Of a DNA stretch of 58,135 nt, positions 30,007-39,384 are shown one piece after another (position 1 is the first letter of the stretch; each line of letters opens with the position of its first letter). A program made the position numbers and the translations under genes. The stretch spans positions 1-58,135 of the forward strand of contig NZ_JAAXMT010000015.1 in assembly GCF_012277075.1 (NCBI RefSeq), in the 5' to 3' direction. The stretch is from Streptococcus alactolyticus (GTDB lineage: Bacteria; Bacillota; Bacilli; Lactobacillales; Streptococcaceae). Under the pieces are notes generated by a model. The model worked only from the letters and a program-made list of their open reading frames with translations. It ran no database searches and was not told where the DNA came from.

Positions 30007-31251
30007 ATGAAATTAGTTGATGGCGTGGCGTTACACCTAATCCAAAACGAACAATTTAAAATGAACCACCTAACCTTTCGCTTTTCGGGAGAATTTCAGC
30101 AGGAAACCGTAGCAAAACGTGTCTTGGTGGCACAGATTTTAGCAACGGCAAATGCGACTTATCCGACAGCTCAGCGATTCAGAGAACGTTTGGCTAGTCT
30201 TTACGGGGCTAGTTTGTCAACTAAGGTTTCAACCAAAGGCTTAGTGCATATCGTGGATATCGAAATCTCTTTCTTGAAAAATCGTCTGGTCAAGACAGGA
30301 GAAAATATTTTAGAAGATATTATTGATTTTTTGTATCACACCTTGTTTTCGCCTCTTATCACTGTTGAACAGTACCAGACGAAGCTTTTTGACATTGAGC
30401 AAGCCAATTTGATTCAGTATTTACGAGTGGATAATGATGATAGTTTTTACAGTAGTGAGTTAGGCTTGAAGAAGATTTTCTACGATAGCCCTGTTTTTCA
30501 AGTGTCTAAGTATGGTACGGCTGATTTGGTTGCTGCTGAAAATTCCTACACCGCCTACCAAGAATTTCAAAAAATGCTTAGAGAAGACCAGTTGGACATC
30601 TTTTTACTGGGAGAATTTGATGACTACCGTATGTTGCAGTTGTTCAATAAATTCCCGTTTGAAAATCGTGACAAAACCTTGCGTTTTGCTTACAACCAAG
30701 ACAAGAGCAATGTTATTCGAGAACAGGTAGAAACGAGAGAAGTCAGCCAGTCGGTCTTACAGTTGGGGTATTATTTTCCAACACGCTATTTTGATGAAGA
30801 TTACGCGACTTTATTAGTCTTCAATGGTTTATTTGGCGGTTTTTCACATTCGCGTTTATTTGAGGAATTACGTGAAAAAGAAGGTTTGGCCTATACGATT
30901 GGCAGTTGCTTTGATATTTACACGGGTTTACTCAATGTTTACGCTGGGATTGACGCTGAGAATCAGATGAAGGTTTTAAAACTTATCAACAAGCAATTGT
31001 CCCATTTGAAATCAGGACGATTCTCAGAAACCTTTTTGAACCGTACGAAAGAACTGATAAAAACAAACGTTGTCCTATCTGGCGATTCGCCTAAAGCGAC
31101 TATTGAGCGGGTGTATAATGACTATCATGGCATAGATAGTCGTGGTGTTGACACTTTAGTCAAAGAGGTTGACAATGTTTGTAAAGCAGATGTTGTAGCT
31201 TATTCAAAAGAGATAGTCTTGCAAGCACTCTACTTTTTGGAGGGAAAATAG
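30007..31251 (+). CDS. yfmF: M16 peptidase-like protein YfmF (EF-P modification-associated)
   Basis: A 414-residue member of the M16 (pitrilysin) fold. It lacks the HxxEH zinc motif, so it is likely the non-catalytic partner of the next gene. In Bacillus, YfmF and YfmH are required for the 5-aminopentanol modification of elongation factor P. The C-terminal M16 half (about 180-400, LFNGLFGGFSHSRLFEELREKEGLAYTIGS) is well conserved. It ends at the base before the yfmH start. Confidence 0.85.
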   Translation: MKLVDGVALHLIQNEQFKMNHLTFRFSGEFQQETVAKRVLVAQILATANATYPTAQRFRERLASLYGASLSTKVSTKGLVHIVDIEISFLKNRLVKTGENILEDIIDFLYHTLFSPLITVEQYQTKLFDIEQANLIQYLRVDNDDSFYSSELGLKKIFYDSPVFQVSKYGTADLVAAENSYTAYQEFQKMLREDQLDIFLLGEFDDYRMLQLFNKFPFENRDKTLRFAYNQDKSNVIREQVETREVSQSVLQLGYYFPTRYFDEDYATLLVFNGLFGGFSHSRLFEELREKEGLAYTIGSCFDIYTGLLNVYAGIDAENQMKVLKLINKQLSHLKSGRFSETFLNRTKELIKTNVVLSGDSPKATIERVYNDYHGIDSRGVDTLVKEVDNVCKADVVAYSKEIVLQALYFLEGK

Positions 31252-32544
31252 ATGGTTACTTTAAATGAACACACTTTTTTAGATAGTCAAGAAACGGTTT
31301 ATTCAACCACTTTGCAAAATGGTCTAACCGTCTATTTGATTCCAAAAAATGAGTTTAAGGAAGCCTTTGCTTTACTCAGCGTTCAATATGGTTCGATGGA
31401 TACCCAATTCATTAGTAATAACCATTTGAAACAAGATACAGAAGGTTTGGCTCACTTTTTAGAGCATAAATTATTTGAAATGGCAGAAGGAAAGGACGTT
31501 ACAACTCAGTTCACTGATTTAGGTGCTGAGGTCAATGCCTTTACGACTTTTGATAAAACGTGTTTCTATTTTTCAACCGTTGATAAGGTCAATGAAAACC
31601 TTGATGTGTTGCGGCACTTTATCTTAGAAGCTTCTATGACAGAAGTATCGGTTTTAAAGGAAAAAGACATTATCAGGCAAGAGATTGCCATGTATCAAGA
31701 TGATGCTGATTATCGCTTATATCAAGGTGTTCTTGAAAATCTTTACCCCAATACAGCCTTGGCGACAGATATCGCAGGTAGCAATGCTAGTTTGGAAAAA
31801 ATGACCTTGGCTGATTTGCAGGAGAGTCATCAAACGTTTTATAAACTTGACAATATGACCTTAGTTTTGGTCGGTCATTTTGATAAAGACGCTGTTTTGG
31901 CTTCTTTGACTGAAAAAGATGAGGAAAAAACGCCTGCTGATAAGAGCGTGATTGAAAAAGAGGCGTTAGCTTACCACCCTGTCGTGCCACGCAGCAATAT
32001 TCAAATGGATATTACGCAGCCTAAGATTGCTATTGGTTTTCGTGGGCAACCGCTTGAGAGCCACCAATCTGTTTTGCGACAAAAACTGGCTTTAAAACTC
32101 TTTTTTGGTATGGTGATTGGTTGGACTTCCCATTATTATCAAGACCTTTATAAAAAAGGTTATATCGACGATTCGTTTGATTTTGAAATGGAAATCCACT
32201 CAGCCTTTCAATTTGTCATGGTGTCGCTAGATACTTTAGAACCGATTGCCATGCTCAATCAAATCAGAAAGCATTTGGATAAGGTTAGTCATGACAGCGC
32301 AGCCTTAGCTGACTTGTCAGAAGAACATTTTACGATTGTCAAAAGAGAATTATACGGGACATTTTTTAGAGAATTGGATTCTATTGAGCAGTTGGGGATG
32401 CAGTTTGTGAATTATCTTGGTAAGGGCGATTATTTTACTATTCCAACGCTCTTGGAAAGTCTTACTTTCACAGAAGTAGTGGAAACAGGAATGCATTTTC
32501 TGAAAACAGCTGACGTCACAGAATTCACAATCTTGCCAAAATAA
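31252..32544 (+). CDS. yfmH: M16 zinc peptidase YfmH (EF-P modification-associated)
   Basis: Catalytic partner of YfmF, 430 residues. The inverted zinc motif HFLEH (about residues 70-74) with a downstream glutamate (about 150) is present. Start codon follows directly on the yfmF stop (TAG-ATG), so the two are translated together at a fixed ratio. As in the characterised M16 heterodimers, one subunit keeps the metal site and the other the Arg/Tyr pair; that division here is inference. Confidence 0.87.
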   Translation: MVTLNEHTFLDSQETVYSTTLQNGLTVYLIPKNEFKEAFALLSVQYGSMDTQFISNNHLKQDTEGLAHFLEHKLFEMAEGKDVTTQFTDLGAEVNAFTTFDKTCFYFSTVDKVNENLDVLRHFILEASMTEVSVLKEKDIIRQEIAMYQDDADYRLYQGVLENLYPNTALATDIAGSNASLEKMTLADLQESHQTFYKLDNMTLVLVGHFDKDAVLASLTEKDEEKTPADKSVIEKEALAYHPVVPRSNIQMDITQPKIAIGFRGQPLESHQSVLRQKLALKLFFGMVIGWTSHYYQDLYKKGYIDDSFDFEMEIHSAFQFVMVSLDTLEPIAMLNQIRKHLDKVSHDSAALADLSEEHFTIVKRELYGTFFRELDSIEQLGMQFVNYLGKGDYFTIPTLLESLTFTEVVETGMHFLKTADVTEFTILPK

Positions 32545-32611
32545 AAGCGAAATACTGTGAAAATTTTGCTATAATAGAACTGATTATATTTTTATTAAAG
32601 GATAACTTTAC

Positions 32612-33556
32612 ATGAAAGAACAAACGATTGGTGATATTTTAAGAGAAAGTCGAGTTGCACAACATCTCACATTAGAAGAAGTTGAAGAAAAAACCTCCAT
32701 TTCATCGTCTTATCTGTTAGCCTTGGAATTGGAGCAGTTTCAATTAATTCCTGAAAATCAGATTGAAGATTTCATACAAAAGTATGGGGAATGTGTTCAT
32801 TTGGATACGGCTGATTTATTGGCGAAATACCGTAAGCAAAGAGCAGCTAAACTTGTTAAGGAAGACAAAAAGGCACCAGCACCAAAACAAGCTGCACCTA
32901 CTTCTAAAGCAGTCCCTTACAAAACAGAAACACCAACAAGCACACAACGTGTTTCTCAAAACGTGAGAACAGATGATATGGTAGTTGGCTCACGTTCAAG
33001 CCGTCATAAAAATGAAGAAGTGACAGCGTCTTATATTCCGATTATCCTCCTTTCTTTGGTGGCTTTGGGAATTTTGGCATTTGTGTCATTGGTAACGTGG
33101 AATCAATTGCAAAGCGACCGCCGCACTGCGAATACCGATTATTCTGTCGTTTATAGCAAATCGTCGACAAGTAGTTCAAGCTCTTCTGAATCAACATCAA
33201 CGTCAACAAGTTCATCATCGTCTGACAACAAGTTGAAAATGACGACAGAAGGTGGTGGTAGCAATTTGACTGTGAATCTATCAAATGTACCAGACACTGT
33301 GACGGTTGATATTTCGTTATCAGGAGCTGACAGCAGTTGGGTATCTGTTACCAACTCAGCCTCAGGAGATTCAGGGGTTCTCCTTTCTTCAACAGGTACA
33401 ACAAGTTACTCTGCAACCCTTGCTTCAGGAACTAAATCATCAGTGATTACTCTAGGAGTGACAAAAGGTGTTACAGTAACAATTAACGGACAAAAAGTTG
33501 ATACTTCAGCCATCACAAGCACAACTTTGAGTTATATTACACTTAATATTCAATAG
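32612..33556 (+). CDS. rodZ: Cytoskeleton protein RodZ
   Basis: Bitopic shape and division protein of 314 residues. The N-terminal helix-turn-helix domain (about 1-70, EQTIGDILRESRVAQHLTLE) contacts the morphogenetic machinery, a transmembrane segment is at about 140-160, and a Ser/Thr-rich linker precedes a C-terminal beta domain (DUF4115, about 205-314). Streptococci with ovoid shape carry RodZ without MreB. A -10-like TATAAT about 40 bases upstream may give it its own promoter in the operon. Confidence 0.9.
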   Translation: MKEQTIGDILRESRVAQHLTLEEVEEKTSISSSYLLALELEQFQLIPENQIEDFIQKYGECVHLDTADLLAKYRKQRAAKLVKEDKKAPAPKQAAPTSKAVPYKTETPTSTQRVSQNVRTDDMVVGSRSSRHKNEEVTASYIPIILLSLVALGILAFVSLVTWNQLQSDRRTANTDYSVVYSKSSTSSSSSSESTSTSTSSSSSDNKLKMTTEGGGSNLTVNLSNVPDTVTVDISLSGADSSWVSVTNSASGDSGVLLSSTGTTSYSATLASGTKSSVITLGVTKGVTVTINGQKVDTSAITSTTLSYITLNIQ

Positions 33557-33557
33557 G

Positions 33558-34112
33558 ATGAAAATGAACATGATAAAAAAAGAAAATATCCCCAATCTAC
33601 TAACCTTGGCGCGTATCGTCATGATACCTGTGTTTATTCTGGTTTTGGTTTTTTGGAATAACATGACTGGTCATATTGTCGCTGCGGCAATCTTTGCCAT
33701 CGCGAGCATCACAGACTATTTAGACGGTTATTTGGCAAGACGCTGGAAAGTTGTGACCAATTTTGGTAAATTTGCTGACCCATTAGCAGATAAGATGCTA
33801 GTCATGACAGCCTTTATCATGTTGGTGGCTATGAATATGGTACCAGCTTGGATTGCAGCTATTATTGTGTGCCGTGAATTGGCAGTTACAGGTTTGCGTT
33901 TGTTATTAGTTGAAAATGGTGGAACGGTTTTGGCGGCAGAAATGCCTGGGAAAATCAAAACATTTACACAAATGTTTTCTATTATTTTCCTATTATGTCA
34001 CTTCACATTGATAGGAACCATTTTACTTTATGTTGCTCTTATCTTCACCATTTACTCAGGGTATGATTATTTCAGAAAAGCAGGATTCCTGTTTGAGGAT
34101 ACGTTTAAATGA
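33558..34112 (+). CDS. pgsA: CDP-diacylglycerol-glycerol-3-phosphate 3-phosphatidyltransferase
   Basis: Makes phosphatidylglycerol phosphate, the precursor of PG and cardiolipin. The 184-residue integral membrane protein has the CDP-alcohol phosphatidyltransferase signature DG-x2-AR-x8-G-x3-D-x3-D (DYLDGYLARRW and NFGKFADPLADK). The start may be the ATG at 33558 or one a few codons later. Its stop overlaps ecfA1 as ATGA. The rodZ-pgsA-ecf order is conserved in streptococci. Confidence 0.96.
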   Translation: MKMNMIKKENIPNLLTLARIVMIPVFILVLVFWNNMTGHIVAAAIFAIASITDYLDGYLARRWKVVTNFGKFADPLADKMLVMTAFIMLVAMNMVPAWIAAIIVCRELAVTGLRLLLVENGGTVLAAEMPGKIKTFTQMFSIIFLLCHFTLIGTILLYVALIFTIYSGYDYFRKAGFLFEDTFK

Positions 34113-34951
34113 CATCAAATAGCATTGACGTGAAGCATTTGACCTTCAAATACGATGTTAATCAAGAACACAACACTTTGGATGATTTATCGTTTCACGT
34201 GAAACGAGGGGAGTGGTTGTCTATTATTGGGCATAATGGATCAGGAAAATCGACCACGGTACGTTTATTAGACGGTTTATTGGCTGCAGAATCTGGGCAG
34301 ATTTTTATCGAAGGTGATTTATTGACCGAAGACAATGTCTGGGATATTCGCCACAAGATAGGCATGGTGTTTCAAAACCCAGATAACCAATTTGTCGGCG
34401 CTACGATTGAAGACGATGTGGCTTTTGGTCTTGAAAACAAAGGCATTCCCTTGGATGAGATGAAGGAACGCGTGGCAAAGGCTTTGGACTTGGTTGGCAT
34501 GTCTGAATTTGCTGACCGAGAGCCGTCACGTCTTTCAGGTGGTCAAAAACAACGTGTGGCTATCGCTGGAGCTCTAGCCATGCAGCCTGATATTATTATT
34601 TTGGATGAGGCGACGAGTATGTTGGATCCAGAAGGTCGCCTAGAGCTCATCAAAACGATTAGAGGGATTCGCAAGCAATATCAGATGACAGTGGTTTCTA
34701 TCACGCATGATTTGGATGAGGTGGCTTTAAGTGACCGCGTCTTGGTCATGAAAAAAGGAAAAGTGGAATCTAGCTCAACCCCAGAAGAATTATTTAATAG
34801 AGGGGATGACTTGCTAACCTTGGGGCTTGATGTTCCATTTTCGACAAATCTCATCTCAGCTTTAAAAGACAAAGGCTTTGATTTTACCCAAAACTACCTG
34901 ACAGAAAAAGATTTAGAGGATCAATTATGGGAATTACTCTTGAAAACGTAG
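34109..34951 (+). CDS. ecfA1: ECF transporter ATPase EcfA1
   Basis: One of two ATPases of the group II energy-coupling factor module, shared by vitamin-specific S-components encoded elsewhere. 280 residues with Walker A (GHNGSGKST), LSGGQKQR, Walker B ([15 protein letters not shown]) and the switch His (SITHD). It overlaps pgsA by four bases and ecfA2 by 25. A parS-like palindrome lies inside the gene. Confidence 0.96.
   Translation: MTSNSIDVKHLTFKYDVNQEHNTLDDLSFHVKRGEWLSIIGHNGSGKSTTVRLLDGLLAAESGQIFIEGDLLTEDNVWDIRHKIGMVFQNPDNQFVGATIEDDVAFGLENKGIPLDEMKERVAKALDLVGMSEFADREPSRLSGGQKQRVAIAGALAMQPDIIILDEATSMLDPEGRLELIKTIRGIRKQYQMTVVSITHDLDEVALSDRVLVMKKGKVESSSTPEELFNRGDDLLTLGLDVPFSTNLISALKDKGFDFTQNYLTEKDLEDQLWELLLKT
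34191..34206. promoter_or_regulatory. parS: parS site inside ecfA1
   Basis: CGTTTCACGTGAAACG is a perfect 16-base palindrome that matches the ParB target TGTTTCACGTGAAACA at 14 of 16 positions, differing only at the two outer bases. It is about 18 kb from parB. Confidence 0.85.
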
Positions 34952-35769
34952 ATTATACATACCAAGCGGGGACACCTTTTGAAGGACGTGCCCTTTTTAA
35001 CGTTAACTTAAGCATTACAGAGGGCTCTTATACCGCTTTCATTGGTCATACAGGTTCAGGAAAGTCAACGATTATGCAGTTGCTAAATGGCTTAAATGTC
35101 CCCACTAAGGGCTGTGTGTTAGTGGATGATGTTAAGATAACAGCCGATTCTAAAAACAAAGAGATCAAGTCTGTTCGTAAAAAAGTGGGCTTGGTATTTC
35201 AATTTCCAGAAAGTCAGCTCTTTGAAGAAACCGTTCTCAAAGATGTCGCTTTTGGTCCGCAAAATTTTGGTGTGTCAAAAGAAGAAGCCGAAGATATCGC
35301 ACGTGATAAATTAGCCATGGTGGGTATCGGTCAGGAATTTTTTGATAAAAATCCTTTTGAACTTTCAGGTGGTCAGATGAGGCGCGTGGCGATTGCAGGT
35401 ATTTTAGCTATGGAACCAGATATTTTGGTCTTGGATGAACCAACAGCTGGTCTTGACCCCAAAGGACGCCGTGAATTAATGACCCTATTTAAAACCTTAC
35501 ACCAAAATGGCATGACAATTGTCCTTGTGACTCATTTAATGGATGACGTTGCTAACTACGCTGACCATGTTAATATCCTAGAAGGTGGGTACTTGGTCCG
35601 CTCAGGGCATCCTAAAACTATTTTTCAAGATGTTGCCTTTATGAAGAGCAAACAACTAGGAGTCCCTAAAATCACTCAATTTGCCCAAGATTTAGTGGAT
35701 AGGGGGCTAAAATTGGAGAATCTTCCGATTACGATAGAGGAATTTGTAGAGGTTATTACACATGGATAA
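34927..35769 (+). CDS. ecfA2: ECF transporter ATPase EcfA2
   Basis: Second ATPase of the ECF module, 280 residues, with Walker A (GHTGSGKST), LSGGQMRR, Walker B ([15 protein letters not shown]) and the switch VTHLMDD. It starts 25 bases inside ecfA1 and overlaps ecfT by eight, so the three subunits are tightly coupled. Confidence 0.96.
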   Translation: MGITLENVDYTYQAGTPFEGRALFNVNLSITEGSYTAFIGHTGSGKSTIMQLLNGLNVPTKGCVLVDDVKITADSKNKEIKSVRKKVGLVFQFPESQLFEETVLKDVAFGPQNFGVSKEEAEDIARDKLAMVGIGQEFFDKNPFELSGGQMRRVAIAGILAMEPDILVLDEPTAGLDPKGRRELMTLFKTLHQNGMTIVLVTHLMDDVANYADHVNILEGGYLVRSGHPKTIFQDVAFMKSKQLGVPKITQFAQDLVDRGLKLENLPITIEEFVEVITHG

Positions 35770-36556
35770 ATTGATACTAGGACGCTACGTCCCAGGAAAT
35801 TCGTTGATTCACCGACTAGACCCAAGAAGTAAGTTGCTGGCTATGATTGCTTATGTCATTATCGTTTTTTGGGCGAATAATGTCGTCACCAATGCCATCA
35901 TGATTGGCTTTACTTTGGTTATCATTTTGCTATCGCAGTTAAAATTAAGCTTCTTTTTAAAGGGCATTCAGCCTATGATTGGTATTATTCTATTTACTAC
36001 CTTATTTCAGATGTTTTTCACTCATGGTGGTGAAACTTACTTTCAACTTGGTTTTCTAAAGATTACCAGTTACGGGCTTAGTCAAGCAATTTTGATTTTC
36101 ATTCGTTTTGTGTTGATTATCTGTTTTTCAACTCTTTTGACCTTAACCACAACGCCACTGAGTCTAGCTGATGCGGTAGAATCACTCTTGAAGCCCTTTG
36201 CACGTTTGAAGGTACCTGCTCACGAAATTGGCTTGATGTTGTCTTTGAGTTTGAGATTTGTGCCAACTTTGATGGACGATACCACACGTATTATGAACGC
36301 TCAGAGGGCGCGTGGGGTGGATTTTGGTGAAGGAAACCTTCTCCAAAAGGTAAAATCCATCATTCCGATTTTAATTCCTTTGTTTGCCTCTAGCTTTAAA
36401 CGTGCGGATGCTCTGGCCTTGGCGATGGAGGCACGCGGTTATCAAGGAGGAGAAGGTAGAAGCAAATACCGTATCTTGCAATGGCAAAGTCGTGATACCA
36501 TGGCGTTAATGGTATTATTTGCCTTGGGAATAGCCTTATTTTTATTTTCAAACTAA
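35762..36556 (+). CDS. ecfT: ECF transporter transmembrane subunit EcfT
   Basis: Integral membrane scaffold of the ECF module, 264 residues with about five to six transmembrane helices. The two Ala-Arg-Gly coupling motifs are visible ([11 protein letters not shown] and [10 protein letters not shown]). It is the last gene of the rightward operon; the accessory region begins directly after it. Confidence 0.95.
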   Translation: MDKLILGRYVPGNSLIHRLDPRSKLLAMIAYVIIVFWANNVVTNAIMIGFTLVIILLSQLKLSFFLKGIQPMIGIILFTTLFQMFFTHGGETYFQLGFLKITSYGLSQAILIFIRFVLIICFSTLLTLTTTPLSLADAVESLLKPFARLKVPAHEIGLMLSLSLRFVPTLMDDTTRIMNAQRARGVDFGEGNLLQKVKSIIPILIPLFASSFKRADALALAMEARGYQGGEGRSKYRILQWQSRDTMALMVLFALGIALFLFSN

Positions 36557-36754
36557 CGCACAAAAATACTAACATAAACAAAGCCCGTTGTATCAACGTT
36601 TATCGCTATTATTGTGAAAATACAAAAACATATAAAATTACCAACTTAATGTAGTAGTTACATTAAAACACATTAAAAAATACGGGTTCAGCGGGCAAGA
36701 AAATAGCACCAGTAAGGTGCTTTTTTTTAGTTGTCCTCGCCTAGTTTCTTTATT
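36557..36754. other. Noncoding edge of the accessory region after ecfT
   Basis: About 200 A/T-rich bases with no ORF. It contains a short palindrome TAATGTA-gtag-TTACATTA near 36646, a nearby repeat of ACATTAA, and the terminator listed next. It may be the old left end of an integrated element, but I found no matching copy at the right boundary near 46763. Confidence 0.45.
36706..36728 (+). terminator. Terminator downstream of the ecf operon
   Basis: GCACC-agtaa-GGTGC followed by eight T residues. Confidence 0.8.
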
Positions 36755-36950
36755 ATATGGCTATATAATTTCTGTAGTGGGTAAAACTATTGTAGAGATT
36801 ATAGAGCTTTTTGAGTGTACACAAAAAGTCTCATAAGAACTATAATGAAAAGCAACCAAACCATCATTAGGAAGAACTTATGAGACTTATTAAGAACACC
36901 ACAGAATTAATCGGAATTAAAGACTAAAATATCATTATTTTTTTTGCTTT
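36755..36950 (+). mobile_element. ISL3-family insertion sequence, 5' remnant
   Basis: Starting at ATG 36880 the frame reads MRLIKNTTELIGIKD and then hits TAA where ISL3-family transposases as I know them have Gln (CAA), continuing NIII. Similarity is lost after about 36950, where the hsdS 3' end begins. The left terminus is not certain. A 12-base inverted repeat (36826-36837 and 36877-36888) covers the start codon. Confidence 0.6.
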
Positions 36951-37016
36951 TTTTCATCTTTTATTTTTTTGAAAACAATTTTTTATACAATAAGAAAACA
37001 AACAGACAAAGAAATA

Positions 37017-37362
37017 TCAAACAAACATCTTTTGTAAAAAGCCTTTTTTCTGTTCTTTCAACAAATCTAACTTACGTTGATGAAGGGAGATTAAGGTGTC
37101 TAAATGGGCGAAAAAGGCACCGATTTGTTGTTGTTCGGCGAGGGAAGGAGCAGTAAGTTTAAGAGATGAGAAATCTGTATAACTTATACTACGGCCATCA
37201 CGAATTCCGTAAGTAACAGTTTCAAGTCTAGTAATAAATGTTGGACTAGTTAAAACAATCTTCCAAAAATCAGAATTATATCGATTAGGCTCTTTATAAT
37301 CTAGAACCGTGTATGCTGGCGATGTAATTCCTTCAATATCTGACCAAGCAAAGCCACCTTGA
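37017..37362 (-). pseudogene. hsdS: Type I restriction specificity subunit HsdS, C-terminal fragment
   Basis: The minus strand reads from FQGGFAWSDIEG to a natural end EQKKGFLQKMFV and stop. The typical HsdS features are there: the last part of the second target recognition domain, the phrase APSLAEQQQIGAFFAHLD and the C-terminal coiled coil LHQRKLDLLKEQ. It is cut at its 5' side by the IS3 fragment. The middle of the protein is missing relative to the N-terminal piece at 37910-38473, so this is not a clean insertion. Confidence 0.85.
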
Positions 37363-37888
37363 AATGAACGAAGCTCCTATTCCAAACCGCCTAGACAGGC
37401 AATTTGACCAAGAAAGACCACTGGAAGCCCTGGTGACCGACTTGACTTACGTCCGTGTGGATAGGCGCTGGGCTTACGTTTGTCTCATCATTGACCTCTT
37501 TAATCGTGAAATCATAGGATTGTCCGTTGGCTGGCACAAGACTGCGGAGCTCGTTAAACAAGCCATTCAAAGCATCCCTTATGCACTAACCAGGGTCAAG
37601 TTGTTCCATTCTGATCGTGGCAAGGAGTTTGACAATCAGCTGATTGATGAGATGCTTGAAGCTTTTGGAATCACCCGTTCCCTCAGTCAAGCTGGTTGTC
37701 CCTATGATAATGCCGTCGCTGAAAGTACCTATCGTTCCTTCAAACTGGAGTTTATCAACCAAGAAACCTTTCAGTCGTTAGAAGAATTAGTCCTCAAAAC
37801 GAAAGATTATGTTCACTGGTGGAACTATCATCGCATTCATGGTAGTATTAACTACCAAACGCCCATGACCAAACGAATTATCGCTTAA
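37361..37888 (+). mobile_element. IS3-family transposase, C-terminal fragment
   Basis: 174 residues of an IS3-family OrfB integrase core. The DDE residues can be placed: VTDLTYV, HSDRGKEFDN and AVAESTYRSFKLE. The OrfA part and the N-terminal part of OrfB are absent, so it is not functional alone. Its 3' end is followed by GTTCAGAAAAGTGTTGCC, probably the right terminal repeat, which abuts the hsdS 5' half. Confidence 0.85.
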
Positions 37889-37909
37889 AAAGCACTTTAT
37901 AAAAATTGT

Positions 37910-38473
37910 TCAGAAAAGTGTTGCCTTTTCAGTAACATTAATAGTGTTTTTTGCTCCTTTTGCGACTAATGGACTTAGATAGTGCGTTGCGATACTATCG
38001 ATTTTCAATGCCATAGCTACAAATGGCGTATAGGCTTTATCCGTAGAATTATAAACTGCATACAAGGGTGACAGAATACCTTCTAGTGTTGCCACCTGAA
38101 ATATTCCATAGGGAGCCCCTTTAAGTGGACTTTTCGTATAAATTAGCTCACCGCCTTGGACGACCTTATAATTAGAAATGTCAGATCCGGCAAAAGAACG
38201 TCCTTGATATTCAATTTGATTAACAGTTCCAACCTCACGAGATACAGACAGAACATCCTCCTTTCCATATTTGTGGGATTTGTTTCTTGCTTTAGATATA
38301 TACAAAACATCTTTTAACTTACGCTCTTCCCAATCATCCGTAAATCCTTTAAATCGCAATTCAGGAACTTTCTTTTTAACTGAATCATCTCTTTTTGCCA
38401 TAGTCTCCCCACCATTTCCTTGGTTTTTCTTGTTCTTCAATAGTGTTTTTTGTTCCATGAAAGCCCCCCACAA
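37910..38473 (-). pseudogene. hsdS: Type I restriction specificity subunit HsdS, N-terminal fragment
   Basis: Minus-strand frame with the HsdS start region (KKKVPELRFKGFTDDWEERKL) and most of the first target recognition domain, ending ...GAKNTINVT before it runs into IS sequence. The start could be MAKRDDSVKKK (38401, after GGGGAG) or MEQKTLLKN (38458, after a G-run). An extended -10 (TGGTATAAT) lies upstream on the same strand. No hsdM or hsdR is in the window, so even an intact protein would be an orphan here. Confidence 0.82.
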
Positions 38474-38518
38474 TCCTTTTAAATCACTAGTTATATTATA
38501 CCATGGCGGGCGCGGTTA

Positions 38519-38596
38519 TGTTATAATAAGTCATAACGAATTCATACCACAAAAGCTTGCGTGAGTGCTTATAGGTTCGTCCTATAGGCTTTTTTT
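38519..38596 (+). ncRNA. Candidate small RNA (promoter plus terminator, ~60 nt)
   Basis: An extended -10 TGTTATAAT (38519-38527) is followed, about 40 bases later, by a strong intrinsic terminator: GCTTATAGG-ttcgt-CCTATAGGC and seven T (38567-38596). There is no ORF between them. The predicted transcript runs from about 38534 to 38596. It diverges from the hsdS promoter. No -35 match and no known RNA family was recognised. Confidence 0.4.
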
Positions 38597-38950
38597 ATGC
38601 AATCTAACAGCGGAACAAATAGAAAGTTAACTGGTAAACAAAAAACAATCAAACTGAGGTTTTTTGAGGTTATATGACACCCCTTAAAAATCTGAAAAAA
38701 TGGCGCGTGATACAAGCGGACACCTTGTGGTGGCTCTCCTTAGCACGAGATAGGGGGCGGGGGTCATTTAAACACTTGGATAATATAATTATATTCCCGA
38801 GTATTAAAACGCCATACAGGGGATTTTAGGAGGGTTCTCGGACGTGCTAGAAAAATCAAAAAGGGAAAATCACGCGCAAAAGAGGGCAGCGTTGTTATAT
38901 CCGAACAACAATATATCCCGATAAAAATTTAAGGGTATTTCCGAATAAAA
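38597..38950. other. Noncoding segment, possible packaging or transfer site
   Basis: No ORF on either strand. Notable parts are a run ATAGGGGGCGGGGGTCAT near 38750-38766 amid A/T-rich DNA and the phrase AAGCGGACACCTTGTGG near 38714. Two words like the iterons of the origin at 45.7-46.0 kb occur here: TTAGCACGA (38740-38748) and CGTGCTAG (38843-38850). Candidate cos, pac or oriT; none is proven. Confidence 0.3.
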
Positions 38951-38976
38951 AAGAAGCTATCAAAATAGCTCCCCTT
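38951..38976 (-). terminator. Cold-shock gene terminator
   Basis: On the minus strand GGAGCTAT-tttg-ATAGCTTC followed by a U run. Confidence 0.8.
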
Positions 38977-38981
38977 AAACG

Positions 38982-39185
38982 TTAAGAAATTTTAATAATA
39001 TTGACTGCTTGAAGTCCGCGTTCTCCTTGTTCAACGTCAAATTGAACTTTCTGACCGTCCTCTAAAGATTTAAAACCATTAGATTTAATTTTAGAAAAGT
39101 GTGCGAACAGATCAGTCCCATTTTCTTGAGAGATAAAGCCAAAACCTTTATCCGCATTAAACCATTTTACTGTACCTTGTACCAT
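38982..39185 (-). CDS. Cold-shock protein (CspA family)
   Basis: A 67-residue single-stranded nucleic acid chaperone with RNP1 KGFGFI and RNP2 DLFAHF, and the usual five-strand length. It has its own promoter, a long leader of about 90 bases as is typical of csp genes, and a terminator. It sits between the hsdS remnant and satellite-type genes; whether it belongs to the host core or came with the element is unclear. Confidence 0.95.
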   Translation of the reverse strand: MVQGTVKWFNADKGFGFISQENGTDLFAHFSKIKSNGFKSLEDGQKVQFDVEQGERGLQAVNIIKIS

Positions 39186-39285
39186 TGAGTTACCTCTTTT
39201 TTATATAAATTTGTAAAAATATTCAAGAGGAAAAACAAAAAGATACCACTTATTACTTAAACCCCAAATCTTATTTACATTCATT

Positions 39286-39314
39286 ACTTTAACAGTAAAG
39301 TCACTATAAGTCAA
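39286..39314 (-). promoter_or_regulatory. Promoter of the cold-shock gene
   Basis: Minus strand TTGACT (39309-39314) and TAAAGT (39286-39291), spacer 17. Confidence 0.75.
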
Positions 39315-39384
39315 GACTAAACTCTCATTTACCAAATTATAGATAACCATTGAGTGATATATTTTAAATCTGCTTAGCTAATTC

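Noticed and set aside
36557..36754. Direct-repeat attachment site pair for the satellite
   Set aside because: I compared the ecfT-side noncoding DNA with the junction near 46763 and found no shared core, in line with a deletion having removed one end.
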